From Cinclus cinclus (taxonomy: Eukaryota > Chordata > Aves > Passeriformes > Cinclidae), in the NCBI RefSeq assembly GCF_963662255.1, contig NC_085055.1, positions 21,066,704-21,130,703 of the forward strand: DNA of 64,000 nucleotides, written 5' to 3'. Below the pieces are notes generated by a model. That model saw nothing but the letters and a program-made list of their open reading frames with translations. It was not told where the DNA came from and ran no database searches. Positions 1 to 11,303 of the stretch are shown one piece after another (within the stretch, counting starts at the first letter, position 1; each line of letters starts with the position of its first letter). The position numbers and the translations under genes were made by a program.

Positions 1-167
1 CCCCAGCAATTTCATCCTAACCCTGGGAGCGTTATCCAAACACTCCTGGAGTTTTGGCAGCTGTGGGACCGTGCCCATTCTCTGGGGAGCCTGTTCACTG
101 TCCCAGCACCTCCAGAGGGAAGAACCTTTTCCTGATTTCCAACCTAACTCCCTCCCAACACGGCTTG
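1..167 (-). mobile_element. CR1 LINE fragment cut by the window edge
   Basis: Read on the minus strand this is the CR1 3' region. The phrases for 'lowest-copy' landmarks such as GGAACAGGCTCCCCAGGGAA-type sequence appear here in complement as 'CTCTGGGGAGCCTGTTCA', followed by the complement of the 'aggttcttccc' landmark. The 3' terminus lies beyond the left edge of the window. It resembles the variant seen at 9.9-10.66 kb. Confidence 0.8.
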
Positions 168-935
168 GTAACCCAGATGCTGCTCATTCCCTGCCCAGAA
201 CATCTCATCTGGGGGATCTGAGGGCTCTGCCCCACAGCACTGCACAGCCCTCATTCATCCCAGCAGCCACAGACTCTCCCTAATCATATTCCTGAATGTC
301 ACGTCAATAGAGGGAATGTTTGCAGTCAAGTCTGCCCTTTAAGGCGCTCACTTCCAGCCAGGCATCCAGAAAGGACTCTTCCCCAAAGACTGCACAAGAT
401 CTCAGCTGGAGTTTCAACGAATGAGTGGAAAAAGTGGGGAACAGGGTGCTGGAAGAAAAAAGAAAAAAGCAGAGGTGTTTTTAAGATGCTGATTTAGAGT
501 GCTATTAAAAATGCTGCCCACATAGCCTTTTAACCCTCCAAGATATCAGATAAGTTTCTCTTTCCTGCGGGGAGATGAAGTGGCTGTCATTATCTGGAAG
601 GGCTGTATCATATCGGAATCTGCCGGCGCAGGTCAGCGAGTCCGGGCTGTTCTGGGCCCGGCTCTGGCACTGAATTACATTTCCTGGGCACAAAGGCTGC
701 AGAATGGGTGGGTGCTTTGTCATTTAAACTGCATAAAGAGGCAGAAATTGATTTTTATTGTGGATCTTCATATCTAATAAAGCTCTGAGGGGCTCTTTTC
801 TTCTCCGATTGAATGGCCATTGAATGCTTTCAATCTAGTTCTGTGTTTCATGCCTAAACTGAATAGTGGCAGGAGGAAAATAGATGGGGGGAAGAGAGGC
901 CAAGTCACTTTCCAGATTGAAAAGGATACAGAAGG
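168..935. other. Unique non-coding sequence
   Basis: No gene or recognised repeat is visible. Open frames of up to about 105 codons on both strands show no domain, and they overlap one another in several frames. Confidence 0.6.
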
Positions 936-1003
936 GAAATAAATAAAAAAATAAAGTAAAATAAAGTAAAAATGAATCAGAAAAAAAAAAAAAAAGAAAG
1001 CCA
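936..1003. repeat. A-rich low-complexity tract
   Basis: A run of AAATA/AAAGTA-type units ends in an uninterrupted A15 followed by GAAAG. It makes the minus strand encode a phenylalanine-rich frame that is not a gene. Confidence 0.85.
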
Positions 1004-1265
1004 TTTAAGCAGAAAGGGGAACTTTCTTGGTGCTGAGGAAAAAATTGCATTGTGCCATGGGCATATGCAGGAGCGTCTGCGGGCACAGGGACAGTGTGGG
1101 ATGACATGGGACTCCATGGAATGCTGCTGAGGGACCCTGATCTTGCCTGCACCTCTGTTCAGTGCTTTGGGACTGGAAATTTCCATCTCCCTGGCCAAAA
1201 CAGGTTAATAGTGCTCATCCCAGAGCTGGCTTGAGTGTGTTACCCACTGTAACTGAATGGCTTCC

Positions 1266-1378
1266 TCTGCTATAAAACAGGAATGACTCCGTTTATGTTG
1301 ACATTAATTAGAGGAGAGATTGGTTTAGAATACAGTGTTTTTTAATGTAATTAGTACCTAGTTCATCACATCCTCCTC
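1266..1378. repeat. Local duplicate, copy A
   Basis: About 110 bases starting at TGCTATAAAA recur at 2818-2955. The first ~53 bases (to GAGGAGAGA) differ at about six positions. The rest aligns with small gaps through TTTAGAATA, TTTAATGT and TTCATCAC. It could be a local duplication or two members of an unnamed dispersed repeat. Confidence 0.75.
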
Positions 1379-2205
1379 AAATCAACAAAGAGACAATAAT
1401 ACATAATGGCTTTTCAGTTCCTCTTTGATATGTATTGCTCATTTAGTCCTGGTCCCCTTGGGGAGCTCCATCAAAATTAACAAGGCCAGTAGCATTAACA
1501 TTAATTGGTCGGGCTGATGGCCTGATCTAAGGTCCTAAGGACTCCTCCTATAGCATTGCAGACTGGTCAGACACTCCTGGGAACTCTGCCTAATTGAATG
1601 TTGAGTCTCTTGATCGTTAGACCCAGGAGACAAAGTCATTGCCAGTTCAGAGGCTCAGCCTTTGAAGCAGCAAGACTTGGGATGAATGAAATGCTCCCCA
1701 ACAGCCTGGGCAGGACCTGGAAGGGGGTGTCCTGAGGCAGCCAATTCCATCGGGGTGCCCTCCTGCCCAAGTCACCAAACACCAGAGCTGTTCTGCACTC
1801 CGGCATCTTCAAGTTCTTTAACTTGTCATCTCACAGATGTCGAGATCCTAGGAGTGCATTTCTTCTGTGGCAATTCTTCTGTTTTCAGTCCTCGTGTGAG
1901 ATTTGACTCATGTCCATGAACCTCCACAGCCAAGACTGGGATTCCCCTCCCACAGATGCTGGAGCAGGAGATCTGATTGGCTCCCCACCAAAAAGCACAA
2001 GGCATCTTCCATGCTGAAAATACTTGGATTTGGTTTTCTTGCAGTTACCCCCTGCTGTAGGTGTCTGTCTTCTCAACTGCAACAAAATTGAGGTCATAAG
2101 AACTCCAAACTCTTGATGAATCCTGGACCTGAGCAAACAAAGACTCTCACATGTGCCTGAAAAGCTGGCCCTTGAGTTTGAACCATGAAGGCATTGAGTA
2201 TCATT
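1379..2205. other. Unique non-coding sequence
   Basis: The first part (to about 1520) is AT-rich with homeodomain-like TAATT/ATTAA cores, for example ATTAACATTAATTGG near 1495. No gene is visible in the remainder. Confidence 0.5.
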
Positions 2206-2472
2206 TGTCAGGACAAGAGGAAACAGCCTCAAGCTGTGCCAGGAGAGGTTCAGGTTGGGCATCAGGAAGAAATTCTTCATGGTAAGGGTAGTCAGGCAAT
2301 TGAAACAGGCCCAGGGAGGTGGTGGAGTCCCCATCCCCTGAAGTGTTCAAGAAACAATGGGACGTGGTACTCAGTGCTCTGGTCTGGGTGACAAGATGGG
2401 GATCAGGCACAGGTTGGATTCTGTGATCTGGGAGATCTTTTCCAACTTCAGTGACTCAGTGGTTCCATGATC
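2206..2472 (+). mobile_element. CR1 LINE 3' fragment
   Basis: It carries the sense-strand CR1 3' order: GGAAACAGCCTCAAGCTGTG, AGGAAGAAATTCTTCA, GGGAGGTGGTGGAGTCCC, the 'gagatcttttccaac' block, and a terminal 'tggttccatga' that is a decayed ATTCTATGA octamer tail. It is strongly 5'-truncated. It sits between the two copies of the 1.27/2.82 kb duplicate. Confidence 0.9.
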
Positions 2473-2817
2473 CCTGTGTTTCCTTGCATTTAAGGGCATT
2501 AAAACCTCACTGAGTGCCTCTTGAAACATCTGGTGCCTCCTCAGAGCCACTGGTTACGTGGCTGGGAGGGCAGAGGGCTTCCTGGAGCTCTTGGGAGCTC
2601 AGATTTTCTTTTTCCTAGCTCTGTCTCACATCTACCCCCAACTGTTTTATTCTTAGGACATAATAAGGAAGAGAAGCTGAAGATTCCAGCTGAATTTTTC
2701 CTCTGCTATCCTGGAGAAGAAGAGAAGACAGCCTTAGACGTTAAACAAAGCAAACCTTCCCCTGGTTGCATGACTCCTTCTCTGCACCCTTCCTTCAGGA
2801 AAGAGTTTTTCCTCAGG
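2473..2817. other. Unique non-coding sequence
   Basis: No gene or recognised repeat. A 101-codon open frame on the plus strand has no recognisable domain. Confidence 0.5.
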
Positions 2818-2955
2818 CTGCTATAAAATGGGAATAACTCAGTTTATGTTGGCAATAATTAGAGGAGAGAATTTTGGGTTTAGAATAGTGATGTTTAATG
2901 TCATTTGGCTTTTCACCTGCCTGTTTCATCACCCATAGAAACTTCCTCCAAATAG
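2818..2955. repeat. Local duplicate, copy B
   Basis: This is the partner of 1266-1378 in the same orientation. It is slightly longer because of small insertions between GTTTAGAATA and TTCATCAC. The distance between the copies is about 1.55 kb. Confidence 0.75.
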
Positions 2956-3832
2956 CTTTGCCCCAGGCAGTCAAAGGAATGCCAAAAGTAGGATGGCTCC
3001 AACTTTAAATTCCCTTGGAAAATCTGACCAAGCCTTTCAGAGTAACAGAAGGAAATCTGTGGAAGTGACCTTCTCCCATCCCATAGCAGAGAGCTCAGCA
3101 AGAACCACTGGGAAAGGACCAGCCCTTTCTAGCCCTGAGAATTCATTTTTTTGCAAATTGGGCCCCAAGTAGAGAATCTTCATGAAAAAAATACATAAAA
3201 TAAAAACCCAAACTACAAAAATTGCACATGGTTTTTGCAAATCCTGGTTTCCTTTGCCAAGAGCTCAGCGCAATCTCAAAATGCGTTGGTGATCCAGAAA
3301 ACCAAGGAAATGCCAGGCTGTATTAAAAAAGAGGGAATAATACTGAAAACGCTGTAATGGAATAATGGAATTACAGAACTGTATGATACACATTCACTCA
3401 GAATAATGTTCCCTGTTTCGACCTCCCTGCCTTGGAATGCAGACACGGGAAAGGTCTAGGGGAGGGCAAAGGAAATGATTAAGGGCATGGAAAGACGTCC
3501 ATGCAAAGAGAGATTAGAAAGATCATGGCCACATAATTTAGAGCCGACATGAATAAGAGAAGCCATGATAGAGATATAGAAAATAATTTGCCTTTTTTTC
3601 TGGTTTGCAGAGCTTTTGTGAACTCAGCCTGCACTGGTTTTCCTTCAGATTCACACAGGAATCGGATGTGCTTGGCAAACGGGAAAACAAGCATCATCAA
3701 ACTGGAGCACGCATTCCAAGAGCCTAGAGTGGGAAATCTTATTTGAGATTCCAAATGAGTCTCTTAAGGAAATATTGTCCTTCTGGTACTGGATGGAATG
3801 ACCTTAGGATAAAGGGGAAATCTCTCGGGAAC
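2956..3832. other. Unique non-coding sequence
   Basis: No gene or repeat family is recognised. The open frames present (up to ~91 codons) have no domain or signal. Confidence 0.5.
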
Positions 3833-3986
3833 AGGATCACAGAATCCTTAAAGTGGGAAAAGACCTCCAAGACCATCAAGTCCAACCCTCAGCTGAATCC
3901 CACCATTAAACCCTATTATGAAGTGCCACGCCTACTCATTTCTTGAACAGTTCTGGGGATGGTGACTCCACCATTTCCCTGGGGAC
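3833..3986 (-). mobile_element. CR1 LINE 3' fragment, left arm of inverted pair
   Basis: On the plus strand it reads AGGATCACAGAATCC, GGAAAAGACCTCCAAGACC, ATCAAGTCCAACC, then GATGGTGACTCCACCATTTC. That is the complement of a CR1 3' end, whose terminus lies at the left. With 3997-4300 it forms a head-to-head pair with the 3' ends pointing outward. Confidence 0.9.
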
Positions 3987-3996
3987 TCAGTTCTAT

Positions 3997-4300
3997 CAAG
4001 GTGGGGTCGGACTCTGCTCCCAGGGAACAAGGGACAGGACAAAGGGAAACAGCCTCAAGCTGTGCCAGGGGAGGTTGAGGTTGGATATTAAGAAAACTTT
4101 CTTCCCCAAAAGTGCTTTCCAGCCCCAGTCCAGCTTCCCAGGGCAGGGGTGTAGTCCCCATCCTTGGAGGGATTCAAAAGCCATGTGGATGTGGCACCTG
4201 GGGACCAGGGTTGGTCCTGGGCTTGGCAGTGCTGTGAGAATGGATTGACTCAATGATCTTTGAGAGCTTTTCCAAGCTAAACACCCCTGTGATTTTGTGA
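3997..4300 (+). mobile_element. CR1 LINE 3' fragment, right arm of inverted pair
   Basis: Sense-strand CR1: GGGGTCGGACTCTGCTCCCA, GGGAAACAGCCTCAAGCTGT, GGTTGGATATTAAGAAAAC, 'atgatctttgagagcttttcc', and a decayed tail 'gtgattttgtga'. The repeat arm shared with the left copy covers roughly the last 150 bases. Confidence 0.9.
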
Positions 4301-6061
4301 AATTGTCTCTCAGCAGAGTGAGAGGGTTTTGTGTAAATGCTGTTTCAAGCAAGGTGTTTCAAAGAGAATGTGAATTTTGGAGAGGTACAAAGGGGCTCAT
4401 ACTCCTGAACACTTGTCCATTTCTTCCAGCTGTTGGTCTAAAAAAGGTTATTGAGGTCTCTCTATACAAAGTCTCTCTTCTCAAGAGGAAGCACTTCTGA
4501 CACTCACGATACTGTCCAAACTGCAAACCTTTCATACTGTAGTCTTGGACAAAGACTTCCATCCATGGGCGAGAAGGGAAAGGGGAATAAAACCCCAACC
4601 CAGCATGTAACAAAAGCACGAAGAATGCAGACAACAAAGGTGCATGGAAGAATGGTCCATTAAATTAAATGGTGAGACTGCAGATGGACTGAGACACACA
4701 AATACCTCATTTAACCTCAAGGCACAATGAGTCACAGGGGACAGAAATGAAAGCAGAGATCAGCTAGGTGCCAAGTGGATTGTTCTCAAGTTCCCTGAGG
4801 AGGAGAGAGCTCTACAGCACTTGACAGAATGGTTTCTATCCACTTCAGGTCCTGCCAAGGTCCAGAATTAAAAAGTTGAGGACTTTCTGACCTTTCTGAA
4901 TAGTTGATGGGTATATGCAGGTCCGAACACAGGGTACAGTTTCTCAAGGCATCTTATTCCCATGTAGCAAAAATTTCAGATTTTGACATCACTAATTAAT
5001 GGAATTAGTGAAAGGCCTTGGAATTATGGAGGCAGCTGTACAGACCTGTGTGGTATCTAGCAATGTCCTCTGGGATCCCCAGGGGAATTTTGCAGCAAAG
5101 CCGGGGGCAGAAGGATCTCAGCCAGGCCCTGTGGACAAGCTGGAGCACACATGGTCTTTTAGGATTGGTAGGTATTTCCTTTCCAATTCAAGCTCCAAGC
5201 AGTTTAGGAAACCGTGAATGTCACAGCAGGCTCACCACTGAAATACAGGCCTTCCTCAACAACTTAAAGAAAAGCACATCAGTTTGAATGGACTCTCCCC
5301 TAAAGGAGGAGCAAACTTGCTGAAATAGCAGCTGGAACAGGGTAAAGACATAATTGAAGTGAGGTGGTGCCCAAAGTGGCAAGCCAGCTGGCTAGAAGTT
5401 TATAAACTGAGTGGGAAAGGGGGCTGCTGGGTATTACTGAGCTTTGCACTGTACATCATTCCCCTTTAAACCATTCCTGCTGGGCTGTAAAATGTGTCCA
5501 GTCTGAAAAACAAAAATGGCAGGGAAGAAACAGACAGAACCCAAGATGAAACAGATCTTCCCTTGAACACCAATGTTAACTACAGGTTAGGAGACCTTTA
5601 AAAGTCTTCACTTGGAGGATAAAAGTCCTCTTTATTTTTGTTATCCACCACTGTCAGCTGGCTGCGCCCAGAGCTGAGGATAAGGAAGGGCAGATGCTGC
5701 TCTCCTGGGGTTTTTCACCTCTGACCTGACAGTAAGTGTGCCTGATCCAAGGGGAGGGTCAACGATTGGGAAGTTTCCAAAGTGCCGCTCCGCAGGCGAG
5801 GGCTGGTGGCAACAAGAGCTCCAGGTGAAGTGGTCAAAGCCAGGCTGAAATGAGAGCCACTGATGGTTAACACTGTAAATTCCAACCTGAGACACCAGAG
5901 GAGTCTGTCAGGCAATTTTTCTTGGTTTTCTCTGGAGCACCCTCCCTTTGCAGTGCCTATTTGGGTGTCACTTGTGCTGGGTGTGTCTGGCCTGTCAGAG
6001 AGATTGATTCATGGCAGTTAGTTTTGCCAAGGAAAACTAAACGGCACCCTCTCGCAGATTC
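4301..6061. other. Unique non-coding sequence, 1.8 kb
   Basis: No gene, RNA gene or recognised repeat. Overlapping open frames of up to ~92 codons on both strands show no family resemblance. Confidence 0.5.
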
Positions 6062-6200
6062 CTGGAATCATTGAGACTGGAAAAATGTCCATCAAATCCA
6101 ACCTATGCCTGATCCCTACCTTGTCACCAGCCCAGAGCACTGAGTGACACGTCCAGGTATTCCTTGGACACTTGCAGGGATCCCTCCCTCCTCTGATCCC
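6062..6200 (-). mobile_element. CR1 LINE 3' fragment
   Basis: It reads GGAATCATTGAGACTGG, ATCAAATCCAACC, 'ccctaccttgtcaccagcccagag' and 'cactgagtgacacgtccagg'. This is the same variant as 62108-62440, more decayed. It lies just upstream of a duplicated unique segment (6241). Confidence 0.8.
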
Positions 6201-6240
6201 TCTCCTGCCCTGCTGCTCCTGCTCCATGAGAGAGCAGGCC

Positions 6241-6340
6241 TATGCAACCCTATATAATAGGATAACCAGCACATTTTTGTGATTAACTCAAGTGGATGCA
6301 AGCCTCCCCCAAAATTACCCAGGGCAAAATTGCTTTCTCC
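6241..6340. repeat. Second local duplicate, copy A
   Basis: The segment starts TATGCAACCCTATATAATAG, continues through GTGATTAACTCAAGTGGATG and ends near AAATTGCTTTCTCC. It aligns to 7158-7245 at about four matches in five, mostly differing by transitions, with small gaps. Confidence 0.7.
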
Positions 6341-7157
6341 ATGTCTCACCTTTCTACCTTTCTCCTCCCTCATGGCATGGTCATATTTGAACAAATTAGT
6401 AATTTTAGTTCATTTTTGAACCATTGCAAGAGGCAGGTTTTGGAGATGGATGGCCTTCCACTCCAGCTGTTGGGACAAATCCTCAATTTCTGATTTTAGA
6501 TCAGAAAAGGACCTTACCTGAAATCCATCTTCACAGAGCAGGGTCTTTCCATGCTTTGAGGGGGTACCACTGGGGAGGGTTAATGCTGCAGTTCTCCATC
6601 TGCCACACCTCCACAGGAGGTCCTGCTCTGTTCATATGGCACTCACTTGTTTCAATTGTGCTTGTGTACTTGTTTGGGGGTTAATGGTTTGGATTTGTGT
6701 TTGGATCACCCTGGATCTGAGCAGCCCTTGGTGATAGAATTTGGCTCCCGAGGTCAGCAGAGCTGTGGCTAGTGTGCTGCATTGTCTGGGTGGGGTTTCC
6801 TGTGCCATGAGCTCCAGCTGGTGCAGTGGTTTCTGGGTTTTTCCAGCAGGATTCCCACTCACCCTGCTCTGTTGGAGTGCGTGCTGCTGCAGAAACTGTC
6901 CCTCATCTCTATTAAAAAATATTCAAAATGATGCGGGGAGTAGAAGTTTGAGTTAATTACAAATTATTCTCGATTTCACTAGCATTTTATTAACAAATCC
7001 ACATTAATCCAGTATTAAAGCAGGGTGGGATTATAGGATTTCTCTCATCTGAAGCTTGGAGCAAGGGAAGTCTATAATAAACCTACCTATTCATTTGACA
7101 CAAAGCTGTTCTATCAAATCTACCCCAACATGGGGCCCCCCTTCCCTGCTACATCCA
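6341..7157. other. Unique non-coding sequence between duplicates
   Basis: No gene is visible. The part at 6950-7020 is AT-rich with ATTAA and TTATTAAC cores. Confidence 0.5.
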
Positions 7158-7245
7158 TATGCAATCCTATACAATAGGAACAGTATATTTCTATGATTAA
7201 CCAGAATGGATACAAACCCAAGATGGGGGGAAATTGCCTTCCCAG
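7158..7245. repeat. Second local duplicate, copy B
   Basis: The segment starts TATGCAATCCTATACAATAG, continues through ATGATTAACCAGAATGGATA and ends at AAATTGCCTTCCC. It is in the same orientation as 6241-6340, about 0.92 kb downstream. Confidence 0.7.
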
Positions 7246-8480
7246 CACCACTGCCCTTAAAGAAGTTTTTCTGGCTTCCCTAGCTGTGCAGGTGACCTAC
7301 TGGGAGCACCTTCCATCCACTGGAGTCCTCCCAGCTCCACGTTTGAGTCCATCTCCACCACAGAACTATCCCCAAAGCTGTTTAAATGGCCATATTAATT
7401 TAACAGCAAGATGAGCTCATGGGAAAGGATGCTTCCTCTGCAAATCGAGGCTTACACCATGAGGCAGGACACACCAGAGGAAGGAGCAGATCTGAGCTGG
7501 AAGAAATAAGATGGAAAAGCAGAACTGTTTCATCTTGATCCTGCCACGGTCCTGAAAATTGTCTTGAAAGTTTTCCCAGGGAGAAGCTAGCAAAGGACTG
7601 AAATAGTTTGCTTTAAGATATAATCCTTTTAATAAAATGTGAGGGTCAGAATTTCACGTTGGAACTGAACATTTTGCTAAATAGGGCATGATGAGTTTGC
7701 TGTTCTGCTCCAGGACTGGGCGCTCGTGCTCGTGTGGCGTGGGGGATAATAATTGCATGAAATCACCATCTCTGCCAGGGCTGGGGCAGGTTGAGCACTC
7801 CAAAGTGTAACAGCTCCTGAGCTCAAAGGATTCCTCTTCATTTCACAGACCTCACTAACATAAACTTCTGCCTTGACAACAAAAAAAAATTCCAGAGAAA
7901 ATGAAGAAAAAGTTCAGCTTTTGCAGATCTTCATTGTCTCGCTCATCAGGGGCACCATGGAGATCTGAACACTGAAATCATTTCATTTTATCCCTACAAA
8001 ACTATTCACTTTCATACAGGTTTCTCATGCAATAAAAAGGGGATTTGCTCATGGATAATTCTGCTGATTCCAAAAGCTGCATTTCTGTCTCAGAAATCGG
8101 CATTTTCAGCCAAATCTCATTGCTTTCCTCTTGATTTAGATGTGACACAGGCTTGGAGTTGGGCAGAAATGGGACTGTCTGTGACATGTTGTTGATGGGG
8201 CTTGGGAGTGGCTGTCCTCCAGAGCCATGTTGGGTTTTTTAGCATCTCTTTATGTTACCTGCTGTCCAGGCCTGTTTTCCCAGGAATATTTTTGAGATTA
8301 ATAAACAAGGGAATACATATTAGAGAAGAGAGGTGAAGCCAATTTCCACCTATTAGAGAGTCAAGGGCAGTATTTTATTTTTTGGCAGAATTATTTTATT
8401 TGACCCTGTATCTGGACCCGGAGCACTCTTTTTTAGGGTAGAGATGGTTTCACCATTTTCCATTTTAGTTTTTCATTTTC
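7246..8480. other. Unique non-coding sequence
   Basis: No gene or recognised repeat. Open frames do not exceed about 73 codons. Confidence 0.5.
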
Positions 8481-8509
8481 CCCAGTGGGGAGCTGAAGAC
8501 CCCACTGGG
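8481..8509. other. Perfect 10-bp inverted repeat (hairpin)
   Basis: CCCAGTGGGG (8481-8490) and CCCCACTGGG (8500-8509) are exact reverse complements around the nine-base loop AGCTGAAGA. It is GC-rich and would fold stably, but no T-run follows it. Function unknown; chance is possible in a window this size. Confidence 0.8.
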
Positions 8510-8737
8510 ATCAGGAGATTTTGTGGCCCCCCTGCACCTCCCCAGCCTTTGCATTTGGGAGATGAGTCCTTGTGTGTGAGTCTGAACATCCCAGAGATTT
8601 TTGGGTAGATCACCCAGCTGGGGTAAGGCTCTGTCCACCTCCACTGATAACAAACCTGCTGTTGGTCTCCAGGTCTCTCCTTTGAGCCAGGCAAGAGCAT
8701 AGGGAAATGCTGCCCCAAGATGTCAGCCTTGATTCTG

Positions 8738-8782
8738 ACTGTGGATGATCTCAGAGGGCTTTTCCAACCTAAATCTTTCTCT
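8738..8782 (+). mobile_element. Possible CR1 3' remnant
   Basis: 'Ggatgatctcagagggc' followed by TTTTCCAACCTAAATC matches the end of CR1 3' regions. The upstream sequence is too decayed to confirm it. Confidence 0.5.
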
Positions 8783-9676
8783 GAGTCCTTGGAGCTCAGA
8801 GCCTGGACAAGCAGCAATTCCAAGTTTTTGCAGCTCCTTGCACAGCCAAGGGAGAAGCACGGAGAGGTGAGCAGCTGTGGGAGTCACACCAGAATGCCAG
8901 GGTAGGAACTGAACCCCTGATGGGTTTTATGCAGAGTGGAACACGGATCCATGGATGTCTCATTCCCACCACGCCTGTCTGGCTTCACTCCATCCATGCT
9001 TTAAAGCAGGTCCAGCCTGGGTTTCTTCTCCCCAGCTGGAATGTCACAAACACTGTCACTTGATCTGGGGACCACTCGGTGACACTTCCTGGGTGGCACA
9101 GTGTGGTTCCTGTAGCAAGGCATCGATGACAATGCTGTCAAACAGAATTTTAATTCCTGCCTTTTTCCAGGTTGCACTGGAAAAACCATCACCTTCAGAG
9201 TGCTGCTGGGGGCGGCTTCAAGGGCTGGGTGGAGCTTTCTTTGGAAGGGAATTTATTGTCCCTCTGCTCAGTGCCAGGTCTCTGCCACCTTCCCTGCAGA
9301 TAATTTGGAGTACAAACAGCCCTATTGTGCCTGTCACTTCAGGAGCCCCTGATAAACAAGGCTCAGGAGGGGAGCTGACGTGAAAATATGAGATTCCTCC
9401 TGCCCACAGCCAGTGCCAAGATCTCAGACAAAATGCGCCATCTGCATCAGGTCCTATTAAATAAATTATTGCCCTGCAATTTTAAAAGAAAATAAGAAAG
9501 TAGTAAAAAACAGAATGAGTCCAAGGAAGTTCTTTTGCAAATTTGTCACGATTTGCAAGAAAAATGATGCAATTGAAGGAGTTCCAGGACAACAAATGAG
9601 CCCAAGGCCGAGACATCCATTAACGGGACCATTTGTATCAAGAAGTTTCTTCTCTCCCACCTCATCTCAAGCTCCT
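8783..9676. other. Unique non-coding sequence
   Basis: A 142-codon open frame at 8955-9383 (+) is the longest here. It begins at an ATG without an evident exon context, has no splice structure I can place, and shows no domain. I do not call it a gene. Confidence 0.45.
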
Positions 9677-9709
9677 TTTTTTTTTTTTCTTTCTTTTTTT
9701 TTTTTTTTA
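9677..9709. repeat. T-rich tract
   Basis: T-runs of 13 and more bases are interrupted by CTTTC. Confidence 0.85.
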
Positions 9710-9911
9710 TGGGTTGAGATATGGATGCAGATGATCACTGAATGATCTCCTGGCTGTCCTGAACCCTGATCTCAAAGCCAGGGGGAGGCAGTGGTACCTA
9801 AGGGATATACTGAGGATATTTACCTCTGGTACTGAACCAGGAGGAGCTGTTGGCTGCCTGGGAAGCAGAGAGCCCCCACAGAGAGACTTGGGCAAGCGAG
9901 GCAGCTGGGCA

Positions 9912-10662
9912 GTCACCAACTGAATTAACCTGAACAGAGACAAGTGCTGGATTCTGCTGCTGGGACTAAACTACCCTGGAAATACAGAGTGGAGAAAGAG
10001 GGACTGGAGAGCAGCTGTGGGAAGGGACCTGAGGGTCCTGGTCCATGGCCAATTGGATCTCATTTGGGAGCGTCCTGGAACCAGGAGGGACATCCCCGTC
10101 CTGGGGGCTATCAGGAATTGCCAGCCAGGCCAGGGAGGGGATTATCCCTCTCTGCTCTGCTCTGGGGTGGCCTCACCTTGAGTGCTGGGGCAGGTTTGGG
10201 TGCCACAATATCAGAAGGACCTGAAGTTACTGCAGAGCATCCAAAGGAGGGGTATGAAGATGGTAGAGCATCTCCAGGGGCAGCCATATGAGGAGTGGAT
10301 GAGCCCATTTGGCTTGTTCAGCTGGAGAAGAGGAAATAGAGGTCAGACCTCACCCTGATCTGCAGCTCCTCCCGAGGGCAGCTCCAATCTCTGCTCTCTG
10401 GGACCAGGGGCGTGTCCCAAGGAAACAGCTGGAGCTGTGTCATGTTTGGATTTTGGGGAAAGGTTCTTCCCCCAGAGGGTGCTGGGGCACTGCCCAAGCT
10501 CCCCAGGGAATGGGCACAGCCCCAAGGCTGCCAGAGCTCCAGGAACATTTGGACAATGCTGCCAGGAATGCACGGGGTGGGATTGTTGGGGTGTCTATGC
10601 AGAAGCTGGACTGGACGATCCTCGTGGACCTCTTCCAGCTCAGGATATTCCATGACTCTAAC
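9912..10662 (+). mobile_element. CR1 LINE, longest copy in the window
   Basis: About 750 bases of sense-strand CR1 3' region. Landmarks in order are GACAAGTGCTGGATTCTG (~9939), GAGGGTCCTGGTCCATGG (~10031), CTCACCTTGAGTGCTGGGG (~10170), GGTTTGGGTGCCACAATAT (~10193), TTGTTCAGCTGGAGAAGAGG (~10315), AAGGTTCTTCCCCCAGAGGG (~10460), 'ctccaggaacatttggacaatgct', and the end CTCAGGATATTCCATGACTC (10639 onward). The overlapping open frames of 131-206 codons on both strands are accidental products of this repeat. As I recall it, this 3' end type is common in passerine genomes. Confidence 0.9.
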
Positions 10663-11260
10663 AGAAGCAGCATCCAGGGGACCTGCAGCCTGTTTGCTGT
10701 TGCTTGGAGGCACGGGAGGGAAGGACAGACCTCGCTGTCATCCTGGACAAGTGATATTGAGGACAGCACAAGACCTGTTCCTGGGAAAGCAGAGGCATCT
10801 CCCATGGGAGATCCTACAGGAATTGGAGTGTTCTGGAGCATGGTGCCCGTGGGAATTGCCAGGCTGTCTCTGCTTGTTCCTTGTTGGCAATACCAATCCT
10901 TCATCCCCCAGCCTGAAGGATCCTCCTGAGCTCCCTCAGCACAGCCAGACCCAGCCATTAAACACATCCCAACAAGTCTCAGTACAAGGCTTTCGAAAAG
11001 CTGGGCTCAAAATAACTCCACTCTAATGTGAGCAGCAGACAAAGGCAGAGAAAAGCAGAGGAGCAGGCACCCTTCAAGCTAAAGCATGTTATTAAGGAAT
11101 TTTCCTTTTTTGAAGTTTGTTGATTTTATTTTTATCATATTTTAGCACAAACCCTTTTCATGTTATAAATTAAGTAACTACTGCAGAAGGGTTATGTTGT
11201 GGGGTGCTTTTTTTTTTAAGATGAATTTCCTATAGAGAGATTTTTAAAGTTTCCAGTACA
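10663..11260. other. Unique non-coding sequence
   Basis: Nothing recognised. The last 200 bases are AT-rich. Confidence 0.5.
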
Positions 11261-11303
11261 AAAAAAAAAAGAAAAAGAAAAAAAGAAAGAAAAAAAGAAA
11301 CAG
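11261..11303. repeat. A-rich tract with AAAAG units
   Basis: A-runs separated by single G bases (GAAAAAG, GAAAG), typical of low-complexity slippage. Confidence 0.85.

Noticed and set aside
10309..11026. Overlapping 131-206 codon frames on both strands
   Set aside because: They mostly lie inside a 3' fragment of CR1, which is non-coding, and several frames are open at once.
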